A stretch of DNA of 64,000 nucleotides. Origin: Oscheius onirici. Taxonomy: Eukaryota; Nematoda; Chromadorea; Rhabditida; Rhabditidae. Made by a program: the position numbers and the translations under genes. Shown piece by piece: positions 1 through 9,832 of the stretch. The stretch lies in contig OW051471.1 in NCBI GenBank assembly GCA_932521025.1, positions 9,114,001-9,178,000 on the forward strand, in the 5' to 3' direction. The notes beneath the pieces are model-generated. The model worked only from the letters and a program-made list of their open reading frames with translations, was not told the DNA's origin and ran no database searches. The stretch's first letter is position 1. Every line of letters begins with the position of its first letter.

Positions 1-425
1 ATACTAAAATATGGACATGTATATCGCGTCTACCCTCTCCAAAAACCGGCCTTGCTGTTCTATTGAATGGAAGACAACTTTTAATGCTGGGTGGTTGGGT
101 TTGGCTGTTGAAAGCCGTGAACACAGCTCATGCTATTTATTTAAACGATCTTCATTCACAATCTGATCACAAGCGGCCATTGACGAAAGAACGTCCGGTG
201 AAACCTATGTTTCCTTTAAATCAGTCAAGACATTCTTTTTCTGCATTTTTCTTTAATGGAGGTGCAATGGTGGCCGGTGGTTATAATGGAGGGTGTTTGG
301 GCAGTGTCCAAGTTTTGAAGAACGATGTTTGGACAGAATCAGTACCTCTTCCCCAACCAATTTACGGAATGTCGTGTTTGACCTTACCCTCCTCATTGTA
401 TCACAGAATTGTAAATTATTGTTAA
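1..425 (+). CDS. Kelch-repeat protein, 3' end of gene
   Basis: Open reading frame continuous from the left edge to a TAA at 423-425, so only the last exon(s) are present. It shows kelch-blade features: hydrophobic strand plus a GG doublet (LLMLGGW, then AMVAGGYNGG), followed by a variable loop and a strand (VQVLKNDVW), spaced about 50-60 residues apart. Kelch blades build beta-propellers that usually bind proteins or actin. The window does not show whether a BTB or other domain lies upstream. An AATAAA at 431-436 directly follows the stop and fits as the poly(A) signal. The next gene ends on the opposite strand 13 nt away, so the two 3' UTRs must overlap. Kelch assignment is from the GG pattern only. 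Confidence 0.6.
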   Translation, partial: TKIWTCISRLPSPKTGLAVLLNGRQLLMLGGWVWLLKAVNTAHAIYLNDLHSQSDHKRPLTKERPVKPMFPLNQSRHSFSAFFFNGGAMVAGGYNGGCLGSVQVLKNDVWTESVPLPQPIYGMSCLTLPSSLYHRIVNYC

Positions 426-438
426 CTATCAATAAAAC

Positions 439-1709
439 TTATTCCTGAACTTTGAAGACTGCGAACAGCAGTACTAAAAGTACAACGAAGACAACCACAA
501 CAGCAGCTACTACTACAATTATTCTCATGTGGTGTCTTCTCGAGCTTCTTTGAGGAACATCCACACAATGACTCGGAGGATGTTCCACTGCTGAAAAAGA
601 CCTGATTATAAGAAGCTGTCAAAACGTACTGCAGACGGTATGTTCTCTGTGCCGATTTGGCGAATGCATTGCTTCAATTCCTTCAACGGTAATTACAACA
701 TTTTCAGAAGAGCAACTATTTCTCCTGACCATTGTTGAAATGACGCCTTGTCCAATGTCACTTGGACTGAAAGCTAGTGGACTTATTTCAAACAAACTGA
801 CCTACCTTTTGACAACGGTAGGCTTGGCTCCAGATCCAGCATTTGGAGTAACTGTGACTCCAGAACCTATTGGAGGTGCTACAGTAACTGTAACTCCAGT
901 TCCAATGTTACTGTTTGTTCTTGTTCACGGATGATGATGATGGGAACTTTTTGTCGGAACAGCTTCAGAGTCCATTGTTGGAACAACGGTGACTCCAGAA
1001 CAGATGTTACTACCAGTCCTTGAACGAGTACCATCGTGTATGAATTTAGTTTCAGAACCAATACCAGTGGTCCCAGTCATAACAGGAGGTGACAAAGTAA
1101 CAGTAACACCGGAACCAATGTTACTGGCAGTGCTTGACCGATTTCCGTGATTGACGTTATGATGAACATCAGGTTTCATCTCGTAGGGATTGTAAGAGGA
1201 AGATGTGTGTTGTCCAACATTTCTTAACCGTTCCTGTTCCAGTTCTCTTTGTCTCTCCCTTTTCTTCTCTTTTTGACGCTGTCTCTCCCTTTCTCTCTGT
1301 CGTTGAAGTTCTTGCTCTTGCTTTTTTTTCCGATCCTGCTCTTCTTGACGTTCTCTCTCCTTTTTGCGCTCTAACTCTCGCCGACGATCCTGTTCCTGAC
1401 GCCGCTTTCTATCTTCTTCATCTCTTTGTCGTCTCTCTTGCTCACGACGTTGCTGCTCTTCACGTCGCCGCCTATCTTCCGCTTCTCGTCGTAGTCTTTC
1501 TCGCTCTCTTTCCCGTTCCCGCTCCCTTTCGCGGTCTCTGAAAAATAACGTTACATCAAATCAGAAACTTCCATTTGGCCAGAAATGAACCAAAAGTGGG
1601 AATATTCAAGAGCAGATAAATTTCAAACAAACCTGTCATCTGTTGGATGGACTCCTCCTCCAATGCGGGCATGGATCCCGGTAGGAACACTTCCTTCTCC
1701 GATTGGCAT
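439..1709 (-). CDS. Arg/Glu/Gln-rich coiled-coil protein with C-terminal membrane anchor
   Basis: Proposed exons (reading on minus): 1709-1633, 1537-806, 766-630, 590-439. The N-terminus (MPIGEGSVPTGIHARIGGG) leads into about 100 residues of almost pure R/E/Q/K with a heptad-like rhythm, expected to form a long charged helix or coiled coil. Then come repeats with the core SNIGxGVTVT, rich in Gly, Thr and Val, a short loop, and a final exon of about 28 hydrophobic residues (IIVVVAAVVVVFVVLLVLLFAVF) shortly before the stop, a probable transmembrane anchor. The repeats stay in one frame across a TGA at 925-927, so either a short intron spans that point or the gene is interrupted. Splice phases of all other junctions agree. 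Function unknown; the upstream start (no clear leader) is uncertain. Confidence 0.55.
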
Positions 1710-2698
1710 TAAAAATGAGCAGTGGAACGAGAGAATACCACGCCAACTGATTAGCTGATAACGGGAACAAAGAATATCGGCAAACTATAGAGTATTGAAC
1801 GGTTTCTCGAGAAGTACTGCTCTCAAAAGAGAGTACCAAAGATGGAGTGATATTTTGAAGGCATGTTAGAAGAGTTTATATGGGAAAATAAGGCCAGTGT
1901 TGATCCATGCAAAGTATGAATCACCGAGTGATATCAAAGACAGTCAGTAGTCGTGAGAGTTTAGTCACGGAAAGGAACAAAGATTGAAGTTTCTCAACAG
2001 GACGCAACTGTTAATTACAAGGATTTGAAATAAATAGATGGAGGAAACCGAAGCTAATGCCCACCATACCCTAAAGTTAACTCCAACTGTTTTTGCTTGA
2101 ATTGTCAGTCTATCCTAATATACATTGAATTCTTCGTTTTTGATGTGTATCACCAAATACTTTCTTTGTTTACAGTTTATGCTGAAATGTCATTATTGTA
2201 AGGTAATTCTCAATTGTTTCCGTCTTTGAGAATGACTCAAGCTGCCATTTCATCCCCGCACTTGCATGGGAAAGCTCTTTGAGAGTATTCATTTCTTGAC
2301 AAAAACAAAGAAAAATATACGGTGAGAACATTCGTACGAGACGATCTCTTTTAACTCTCTCCCTCACAAAGTTTGTTTATCGGAAACCGACTCAGTTTAA
2401 TCTCTGAAACTCGGAGTGAATAGCTTAAAACGCTTCCCGAACCACAAAGTTACTTTTTCTGCGTACTTGGCTCTCAATCGTTCACTTTCTCACCTATTTC
2501 CGGGTATTTATTCACCCAAATTTGACCTTTTCTCCACGTCAAGGGTAATCCCTACTAGCCCCATCATCCTCTTCTACCAAGTAATTGTCCGCTGCATATC
2601 CTCGTTAAGCGAGGTCACACGTTTTCTAATTACAGACACGGAATAAACATCTTCCCCTTCATTTGATCTTTACTGTTAGTCAATCGAAGCGTGGACTG
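1710..2698. other. Intergenic region, no gene seen
   Basis: About 1 kb between the divergently transcribed charged-coil gene (minus) and the sre-type receptor (plus). I see only short, low-quality open frames on both strands and no recognisable domain. It presumably holds the two promoters. Confidence 0.4.
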
Positions 2699-4774
2699 AT
2701 GATTAATGTGGAGGCGACTGCATTCAGCGACGAGACAAATATGCCCTGCAGTCGGAGCCTCCAACTTTTCATGACAACATGGGTGTCTGCGGGCTATTTG
2801 ATAGTTGTGGCCGGTCTGGCTCTTGGTGTAATGGCCGTTTTCGCTGCGAGGAAGACTTTTCATCCGTTCTTTCGGTCAGTTTAGAACATTGCATACTAGA
2901 ACAAATATAATAGTTCGGTTAGTGAGAGCTTAATATAATGCGCGGTGTCTAGTTATCATGTTTTAATTGTTGTACCTTAAAATGTTTTTTTCCAGAGTGT
3001 TCTTCCTCCCATTCTTGGTATTCTACACTCTCTGTACACTCGGCTACGTCATCCTAGACTGGTGCACCATTTTTGGCCTACCTGCCGATCATTTTCTTAT
3101 TAGATATACTGATGTCATGGTCTTCATGACCTATCGGACCAATTCTCCTCTGATCATATTCTTTCTACTGGAACGCTTATATGCCACGACTTATAGCGGT
3201 AGCTACGAAAAATCAAGGCCATGGTGTCTCTTTGGACCCCTTCTTCCCTTGGGAATCTTACTCTCATTGGTGGACCTGTACCTTCTTAATCGCAAATTTT
3301 TGGACCCCGCTGTGGAACAATACACGCTCGTTGCACTAGAATGTGTCAACCTTGTGGTAACGTCCTTTTTGAGTGATTAAAAACATGTTTTTCAGCTTCT
3401 CTGCATCCTACACTTCATCAATAAACGCCTCGTTAAGCGAGAAACATTTTCCGGTGTTCGTCTATCGAACAGATATCAACTCACTGAGAATGTCCGAGTG
3501 CTTCGTTTAATCATTCCGGTGGGTGGATTCCCTTTGAACAATTTTGTTATTTTTTACACTTTTCATTCCGCCGCCCATGCAGAATAAAATAATCAGGCTA
3601 ACAGGCTTTTCCTGGCATCAAGAAGGTGTGCAATGTCTGAAAAAAGGCATTAGTCATTTGGTTTCAGATTTTTGACCTTCAATTTTCAGCTCAAGATTTT
3701 TTGGGCTAATCTGAAATCATACCTCGTGAAAATGCCAAGTACCGGTTTGTAGGGTAAACTGGCATTTTGTTAGTTTTTGAATTTGTGACCTGGTGAATGT
3801 AAGCAGGGCACGTAAACAATATGAAATCAAAAAATCAAATAATGACGAACCTGCTATGTGTAGTTTTCAAGTTCCGACACAATCAGAGACGAACCGTAGC
3901 TTCGAAATTTATGTAGCATTTTAAGAAAGAAACACAGGTTTGGGAAAGGTAGTTTAAACTGAGGGGGGGGGGGTACATTTTGCCCCCGTGCGGTCTCATC
4001 ACCATTGGATTCGTAGTTCTCATCATCGTCTCATCACTACTGGACCCCCCTGTCCAGAGCAATCAGATTTCGAACTCCGCATAACCTCCTTCGGAAAGTG
4101 TTGGAGGAAAGTGCGGTACCCATTGATTCCGGTGATTCGCAGACCATGTTCGAGCTAGAATGATCAAAGCGGAGTGGGTCAGGAATTGTCTGGCTCAAAA
4201 AACATGCTTTTGGCATGGGGGTTCTGACCTGACTTGTTGTCGGGTCGGAACTTTTTGTATCAGTTAGTCTGGTCCAGTCGCTCATACTACGGTGTACGTG
4301 CTTCAATGTGAAACGAAAGTAGACTGAAAAATAAAAACTAACTAAACATTCCAGGTAGTTGTTTGGGACTTTGCCATTACTATCGAAGACCAACTCGTCC
4401 AACTTTTCTTCAAAATTAATCATTACTTCGATACAGTACGATGTGGAAAAGAGCCATCGTATCTGTTCCAGTACGTCTGCTTTAACCTAGTAAGGACACA
4501 TCTTTGAAAATATAGTTTTCTTTCAGCTTTCCATACTCATAATCAGCTGGGTGCCATTGTCTGTTTTGCTGTCTCATCCTACTGTAAAAAAGGCAGCAAT
4601 TCACATGTTTTGCTGCAGAAGAAAAGTGTCGCCTAAAAAGTAAGATAACAGAAAAGTTTAAAAAAAGAATGTTCCAGGAAAACCAAGAAGCTTGTGAACG
4701 TGCTTGGAGCAGATATTAAACAGACCGAAACTACTCAAGAACACTTTGCAAACTTGTATTCTCAGTGGAAATAA
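2699..4774 (+). CDS. SRE-type serpentine chemoreceptor, interrupted by a repeat
   Basis: Exons read: 2699-2874, 2996-3356, 3396-3518, 4355-4489, 4527-4639, 4678-4774; phases match at all these joins except across the 3518-4355 gap. The protein has the layout of the nematode sre chemoreceptor family (7TM GPCRs of sensory neurons): an N-terminal helix, then LLERLYATTYSGSYEKSRPW (the ERxxAT...YE..RP signature after TM3), NRYQLTENVRVLRLI before TM5, and a C-terminal ETTQEHFANLYSQWK tail. TAA at 4772-4774 overlaps AATAAA. The long gap holds poly-G plus a dispersed repeat (see 3963-4300). An exon-like stretch at about 3990-4040 (GFVVLIIVSSLLD) could be the missing TM5 but has no usable acceptor. 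The gene may therefore be broken or alternatively spliced. Start ATG chosen as the first in frame. Confidence 0.65.
3963..4300 (+). repeat. Dispersed poly-G-linked repeat, copy A
   Basis: Begins with 11 G at 3963-3973 and contains the core GGTGATTCGCAGACCATG, followed by gctagaatga and a terminal CTGGTCCAG. Related cores occur at 35451-35625 and 56734-57000, each also starting at a G run. It carries no convincing coding capacity and looks like a non-autonomous mobile element. It lies in the gap of the sre-type receptor gene. Confidence 0.6.
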
Positions 4775-4818
4775 AATTTACAATCTCGGAGCTGAAATGG
4801 TTTACTTTAAACAACAAG

Positions 4819-5123
4819 CTATCCTCCGATAGTTCCGTCTACGCATCGAATGGAATCAATCGTGACGTCGCGATTTTTGAAAACGCCGATGATGCATTGA
4901 ACTAAAGGCATCTCTGGCGACGAATGACACTCTTCACCGCTGAGAAAACTGTAGATACTGCAATGATCTCCAGGGTCTGTCGTAGAAACATTCAGGAAAC
5001 AGGTGCCATCCGCATTGGCTATCTTGCTTATTCCGATTGGAACGGGTGTTAAGCTTAATGCACATTCATCATTTTCGTCCATGACGGATAGCAATTGACA
5101 TGGATCGCAACCAGACTTTTTAT
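4819..5123 (-). CDS. DUF281/C6-like secreted domain, 5' end missing
   Basis: A last exon of about 100 residues ending at TAG/TAA-type stop at 4819, with a clean TTTTCAG acceptor at 5124-5126. It has the Cys spacing of the DUF281/C6 domain found in the cluster at 44.7-50.3 kb: CDPCQ near the start, then TC...HC, and a C-terminal VQC...IRC pair corresponding to TC...GC in the cluster. No signal peptide exon can be joined to it, because the sequence immediately upstream (5200-5870) is a degenerate LINE on the same strand. An upstream exon reading into 5170-5270 is possible but overlaps the LINE tail. Probably a fragment left by the insertion; it lies convergent with the sre-type gene. Confidence 0.45.
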
Positions 5124-5199
5124 CTGAAAATATAGTAGTTGTGTTTCAGTAAGCCAGTTTTGCTCACCAAGCTTCGGAGCAGCGTTGACTTGATACACA

Positions 5200-5870
5200 G
5201 GAATCGTCACATTCTGACCACCGTTTGAAAAGTGGAATCCATTCTGAGAGTACTTTCGTCCATCTTCTTGGATCCATTTAAGTGATCTTCTGTGCCCACA
5301 GGAGTTTGGCAGAGAGTGCCTTTCTTCTCCAAACTGCTACTTGTGTTTTCTCCCGCACTCTCTCGTTTGTCCATCTATCGAGCGTTGAAATCCCAATCAT
5401 CCGGCGCTCCATCTTCCTTTGGCAAGTTTCGATGTATGACTTCTCAGCTTCTCGCAGAGTCCAACATTCAGCCCCGTATCCCTACGGGAGTGACGAACGA
5501 TTCGAACAGTTGTTTTCGCTTCGACATCCTGATCTGGCGACAAGTCAGTAGATTGACTACTTTACTGAAGGCTCCAAATGCCTGTCCCATTCTTCGCCGT
5601 ACTTCATCGACATTCGAGAGAGGGATCGTTAACTGTGAGCCAAGAAAGATGAACTTATCCACAAAGTTGAGCCGGGAGCCGTTGACTTCTAGCGACGTAT
5701 TGTTCTGGATATTGGACATTAGAACCGTCTTCTTAGCGTTTATTTCCAATCCGACTTCCATTATAGCTGCCGTCAGCTTTCCTAACATCCGTTCCATTTC
5801 TGGTACCTACTTCGATATGACCCTGACGACTGTCCTGGACTCTAGCCAACATTTCGCAGAATCAACATTT
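5200..5870 (-). mobile_element. Degenerate LINE reverse transcriptase, 3' part
   Basis: Minus-strand translation gives the C-terminal half of a non-LTR reverse transcriptase in at least two frames: LEINAKKTVLMSN, then VDKFIFLGSQL, YGAECWTLREAE, CQRKMERRMIG, and a WIPLF segment equivalent to the end of RTE/jockey-type ORFs. The catalytic core (YADD region) is absent. Frameshifts and stops show it is dead. The piece at 34.3-35.4 kb is a related element that retains more of the N-terminal part. Confidence 0.75.
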
Positions 5871-5989
5871 CGGTGGTGCAGCCAGCATCCCCTGGCTTTC
5901 TACCAGTAATAAAGCTAAACTGATTGTTGTTTCACGTTATTCCTCAATTGCCATTCAAAATTCTAACAATAAATACTTTATTGCAATGG

Positions 5990-6375
5990 GTTAACAACCA
6001 TTTCTGCACATATTAGTATGTAAATGAGGTGTGTAATTCAGACTCGTCGTCTTCTGGCAGTCAGTCCGAATTTTTCGCGGACTAATAGTTGCGAAAAATA
6101 ACATCAGTATGCTTCTATTGATAACCTAATTGTAAGCACTTAACAAGGGTTATCTCTATCGCTGTGCATCCTCAGTTGGGCTGGGTATATCCAAGCTTTC
6201 GGGGAACAGATTACTTCTAACCATGAACTAATATTTGTCCTCAGTTGGGTCGGAGATGTCATACATGGGCGTCAGTTCCGCGGAACTAAAGTCTCGCGTC
6301 CTTCTAAACGTATTTTATGCCCGCGGAGCGTACTTTATACCCGCGGGAAAATCGGGCATAAAGTTACGCCCTCAG
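5990..6375. mobile_element. MITE-like element related to the 33.8-kb MITE
   Basis: Shares with 33768-34285 the internal block AAAAATAACATCAGTATGCT, the GGGTTATC...TCGCTGTG stretch and the CCTCAGTTGGG motif (6171-6182 and again about 6240). Its right end is a cluster of CCGCGG palindromes at 6275-6350. The left boundary is not resolved. No coding capacity. Confidence 0.45.
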
Positions 6376-6422
6376 GATAAAGTAACCTGCCCGTTAGCAA
6401 GAGTACAAACAAATCGGTTCTA

Positions 6423-7385
6423 TTACTGTATCTTTTTATTCAATTCAATTTCTACGGGAGCCGATAAATTATAGAAATCTTCTGGTTTGGCGAAAACTGT
6501 GGTTGCATGAAGACGGAAGAATATAACAAATGAGGATAACATCCTCAAAATGTATTTGTATTTTTTCGTAACCGCATATACTCCCAATGTGATTCCATCA
6601 AATAAATCCAGAGATAGGAAAGCCAAGTTGATCATTGTGAGAACTCTCTGATCCTAAGAAGCATTATTTTTTTGCTACAATACCAAACCCACGTTCTGTT
6701 TAGAATTCTGCAAGATGGTTCCTTTTAACAATGCGTAGGTCTGCAACACTGCTTGAACCTTAACTTTTTATGTTTGTAGTAAGTATCAGAAACTACCATT
6801 CCCAGAACACATGCCAAAAAAGTGCCTGCTACTTGAATTGAATATTCACTATAAACGCCGGAAACTGCAAAATGAGCTTAAACATCACTTTCGAGTAGCT
6901 CAAGTTTTAACTAACTTAAAATGTACACACTGAATCCGATGGATCCCACTAGCGAAAAACAAGACTCGCGATGTTTTATAGACTTCAAAAACAGCTTGAT
7001 TGTGAAATGAATAATATTAATTATTTGCGCACATCAAACCTTAATCAACTGGTTCCATTCAACCGTGCCAAACTCGAATCTGACTACTACAAAAATTCCC
7101 TGAATAGCCAGTACAATGTGCAGTAACGTGACTATCTGAAAAAAAATCGTGAAGCATCAAACTTTGACAGCCTGTCACAGCACTTACAATTTTTACATCT
7201 TCGTAGAAGGATGTCATATCCGGGTTCTCTATGGTTACCAGAAAGATTATAGGCTGAACGAATGCAGTCAAGGTGACTAAATCTAGTGTGATTACGCTTA
7301 TTTCAAAATATAGATACTGAATATGAACAAAGTTCCAAAATCGCCGTTGATGCTTTCGCGGTAACCATTTGAGCATCGGTTCCAT
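6423..7385 (-). CDS. Multipass membrane protein, unknown family
   Basis: Exons read on minus: 7385-7188, 7135-7040, 6994-6916, about 6858-6770, and a last exon ending 6423; the final join is not resolved in phase. The protein begins MEPMLKWLPRKHQRRFW and has five or more hydrophobic segments (for example LVTLTAFVQPIIFLVTI, LLHIVLAIQGIFVVV, LVGSIGFSVYIL, VAGTFLACVLGMVVS). The N-terminus is basic and cytosolic-looking. It lies 55 nt downstream of another minus-strand membrane gene (7441-8278), so the two could be one transcript or operon, or two halves of one gene. I do not recognise the family; nematode chemoreceptor families are possible. Confidence 0.45.
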
Positions 7386-7440
7386 CTAATGAGTATATTA
7401 CACAATAGAATTATCATTGACCACAATAGGAACTCCTCAG

Positions 7441-8278
7441 TTAACGTTCTATTCCTGAAAACACGAGGTAACTATTATACTCATGTGAATCTAACAAGGC
7501 AATAAAAAAGATGTCCGCTTCTGATAATGGCTCCGAAACATTGTTTTCGGCTGCAGCTATATCTTTGCTGAAATGTTATTACAATCATGGTTTGAAGATA
7601 GTGACTTCTCAACTAAATGTTTTAAAAATAACCTGAGTTTTCGATCTTCAGTGCCCACATAAAGAAAAAGTGTTAGCATGCAATAAAGGATGTATACAGA
7701 TATGTTCGTCTGTCGTATGAAAATGAAGAAGGAACGATGTACAACCTACTCCTTTATAAACGAGAATGAAAATCATCGTAGTAATCAGACCAATAACATT
7801 GCGAATATTGCCAATGATCTTGCTGTAATGAAAGGTAATATGAGTTTAACGTAAAGTTTTTTTTGTATCAAAATGCCCTTTTTTTTAAAACCTACGATAT
7901 GTAAATTCGGTTTTCAAAGTCCGGAGTAGCATCAAATGATTGATAGAGCTGAATAATCACGACGACTACCGCAAGTACTAAAGCCGAGTTTGAAAAATAC
8001 TTATTTCTTCGTGGTTGACTACGTTACACTGTTAGAACTACTTACTAGAATACATTCGTCGTACATGAGAGCTTGCCAGAAAATGCGATTCCGACAAAGA
8101 GGTTTGGCAACATTTGTAGAAAATTATATGAGCGAGGCATGATAACAGAACGCCTATCTCGATCTAAAAAGACGTTTTCTTAAGAAGACCAACTCACCAA
8201 CAATGATTTTCCGGGAAACATGTACAAATAAAACAGTATTATAAGGCTCAGCGACAAACAAAATAGTCGTTCAGCCAT
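7441..8278 (-). CDS. Multipass membrane protein, unknown family
   Basis: Six exons with canonical sites and matching phases, starting ATG at 8278 (MAERLFCLSLSLIILFYLYM, exon 8278-8198) and ending TAA at 7441-7443. About four or five hydrophobic helices: the N-terminal one, IEIGVLLSCLAHIIFY, ILAVVVVIIQLY, VIGLITTMIFILVY, VYILYCMLTLFLYV, then a hydrophilic tail (KDIAAAENNVSEPLSEADIF). There is no signature motif of a known receptor family. The last exon ends 55 nt before the start of the next membrane gene on the same strand. Confidence 0.5.
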
Positions 8279-8401
8279 CTCAGCCAATGTCCTTAAAACT
8301 GTTTTTAGTATTTAAGCAGTTTACTTTTCTTCCGGTTCTTTCATCGTAAATTGCAAGTCTGTCGAATTGGAATCTTCCGAGATGAAATTTTCTGTGGAAT
8401 T

Positions 8402-9569
8402 CTAAATACAAGTTTTAAAGCAATGGTAGAACTTTGCCTTTCTCAGTGATGATAGCTTTTCGTGTTTGTCAAGTTTCTCACTTAAAATGCGAACGAAAAC
8501 TGAGGCCGTGTATCGTTCCAATGGTTCTTGATTCCAGCATCTACAAAAATAATTGAACAAAAAAAGAGCCGACCTTGTAACAAGTTCAACGATACTCGGA
8601 TCATTAATGTTTTCAATTTTTGGTTTCATTCCCTTTTTAAGTTGTTCCAAATGTGATCCAAGTCCCTTGCTGTCAAACGGAAGGCGTCTGTGGAAAGCTT
8701 CCCAGACAGTCAAAGAGAGAGAATAAATGTCAGAATATGGACATTCCAAGCCAAAGAAATATTCAAGTGGTTTGTAAATGGCAGTAAACCTCAACAAAGT
8801 CAAGTCAGAAATATGTAAATTGCTCACTTAATAACAGTGTCTTCTCCAGATGGTCGAGAATAACCGAAATCTCCCAGTTTAACAGCTTCAAGCCCCGGAG
8901 TGAGGAAAATACTAAAAGTATCAAAAACTTATGAACGACGAAGTTACTTGTTCGGGCTCACATCACCATGAACCATATCCAGACTGTGGAGATACTGTAA
9001 TGCGGAAGCGACCTGTCTCATCCATTCCAGTATTTCATCTTCTCTGAGTTCGAAAGATTCGGAGTAAATGTCTGGAAGTCGAACAAATTGAAGACACAAA
9101 TTGAAGACTTTTTACAATCCCGAAGGCTCCCTTTCGACATGTATTCCATGACGATTCCATAAGTTGTGTAATTCATCAAAGGATCAAAGTCTTCAACAAA
9201 TGCGATAAATTTCACAATGTTGGGATGTAGAACAGTCTGGCAAAACTTTAACATAGAGTTTCGAAATTTCTTACTTACTTTGCAATGAGACTGAATCTTC
9301 TGGTCCAATTTCTCATTATACCTGTGAATCATCTTGACGCACATTGGCCTGAACCAAAAAACTTTTGACAAAAATAGTGTCTTTGAAAACTTACCCATAC
9401 TGTTCGTGATTGTACCAGAAGAAGTTTGCAAAATTCCCGCTGAAAATGAGGTTAAGGTTGAGAAAGCCTTCCAGAGACAATGTCGGAATGTCTAGAATAA
9501 TTGATCTTTACATAATCGTGTTCACTTACCCAATATTGGAGTTAGTGATTTGTTTTTGGTCGTTTGCAT
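8402..9569 (-). CDS. Divergent protein kinase, HGD variant
   Basis: About 300 residues in eight exons, starting ATG at 9569 (MQTTKNKSLTPILG) and ending at 8402. The kinase domain is nearly the whole protein: a degenerate glycine loop (SGNFANFF), the VAIK lysine in PMCVKMI, helix C, hinge VMEYMSKGSLRD, catalytic loop MVHGDVSPNN, metal-binding GDFGYS, and the C-lobe CWNQEPLERYTA. HRD reads HGD, and the APE motif is replaced by KPLEYF. Asp, Asn and DFG are all retained, so ATP and magnesium binding remain plausible. The family looks TKL/TK-like. It is followed upstream by a second kinase on the same strand. Substrate and pathway cannot be told. Confidence 0.75.
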
Positions 9570-9832
9570 GGTGAAATATACGCGGTGGTTTGGTGACAAA
9601 ACGATAAGAGCGACTGTTTACAAGTCGATAAAGCAAATAAGACCATTTTATATGCAAGTCCCTTTTCTTTGACGTATCACACATTTTTTGAACAATATAG
9701 CGGTTGTAGACCTCTCAGCTTGCACAACTAACCGACACGTTGAAAATGAAGTCAAAATCGAGAGCAGCAGCCTCCCTCTGCTGTTTTGGTTTTTCTATAG
9801 AGAATATGCAGCAAACTTGCATCGACATACGA

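Noticed and set aside
1203..1541. 112-codon plus-strand frame rich in Leu, Phe and Val
   Set aside because: It is the complement of the Arg/Glu-rich coding exon on the minus strand; codon composition and splice sites favour the minus frame.
5124..5290. Upstream exon for the DUF281-like fragment (NVTIPVYQVNAAPKL)
   Set aside because: The same bases read, in another frame, as the C-terminal end of the LINE reverse transcriptase, so the peptide is likely accidental; left unresolved.
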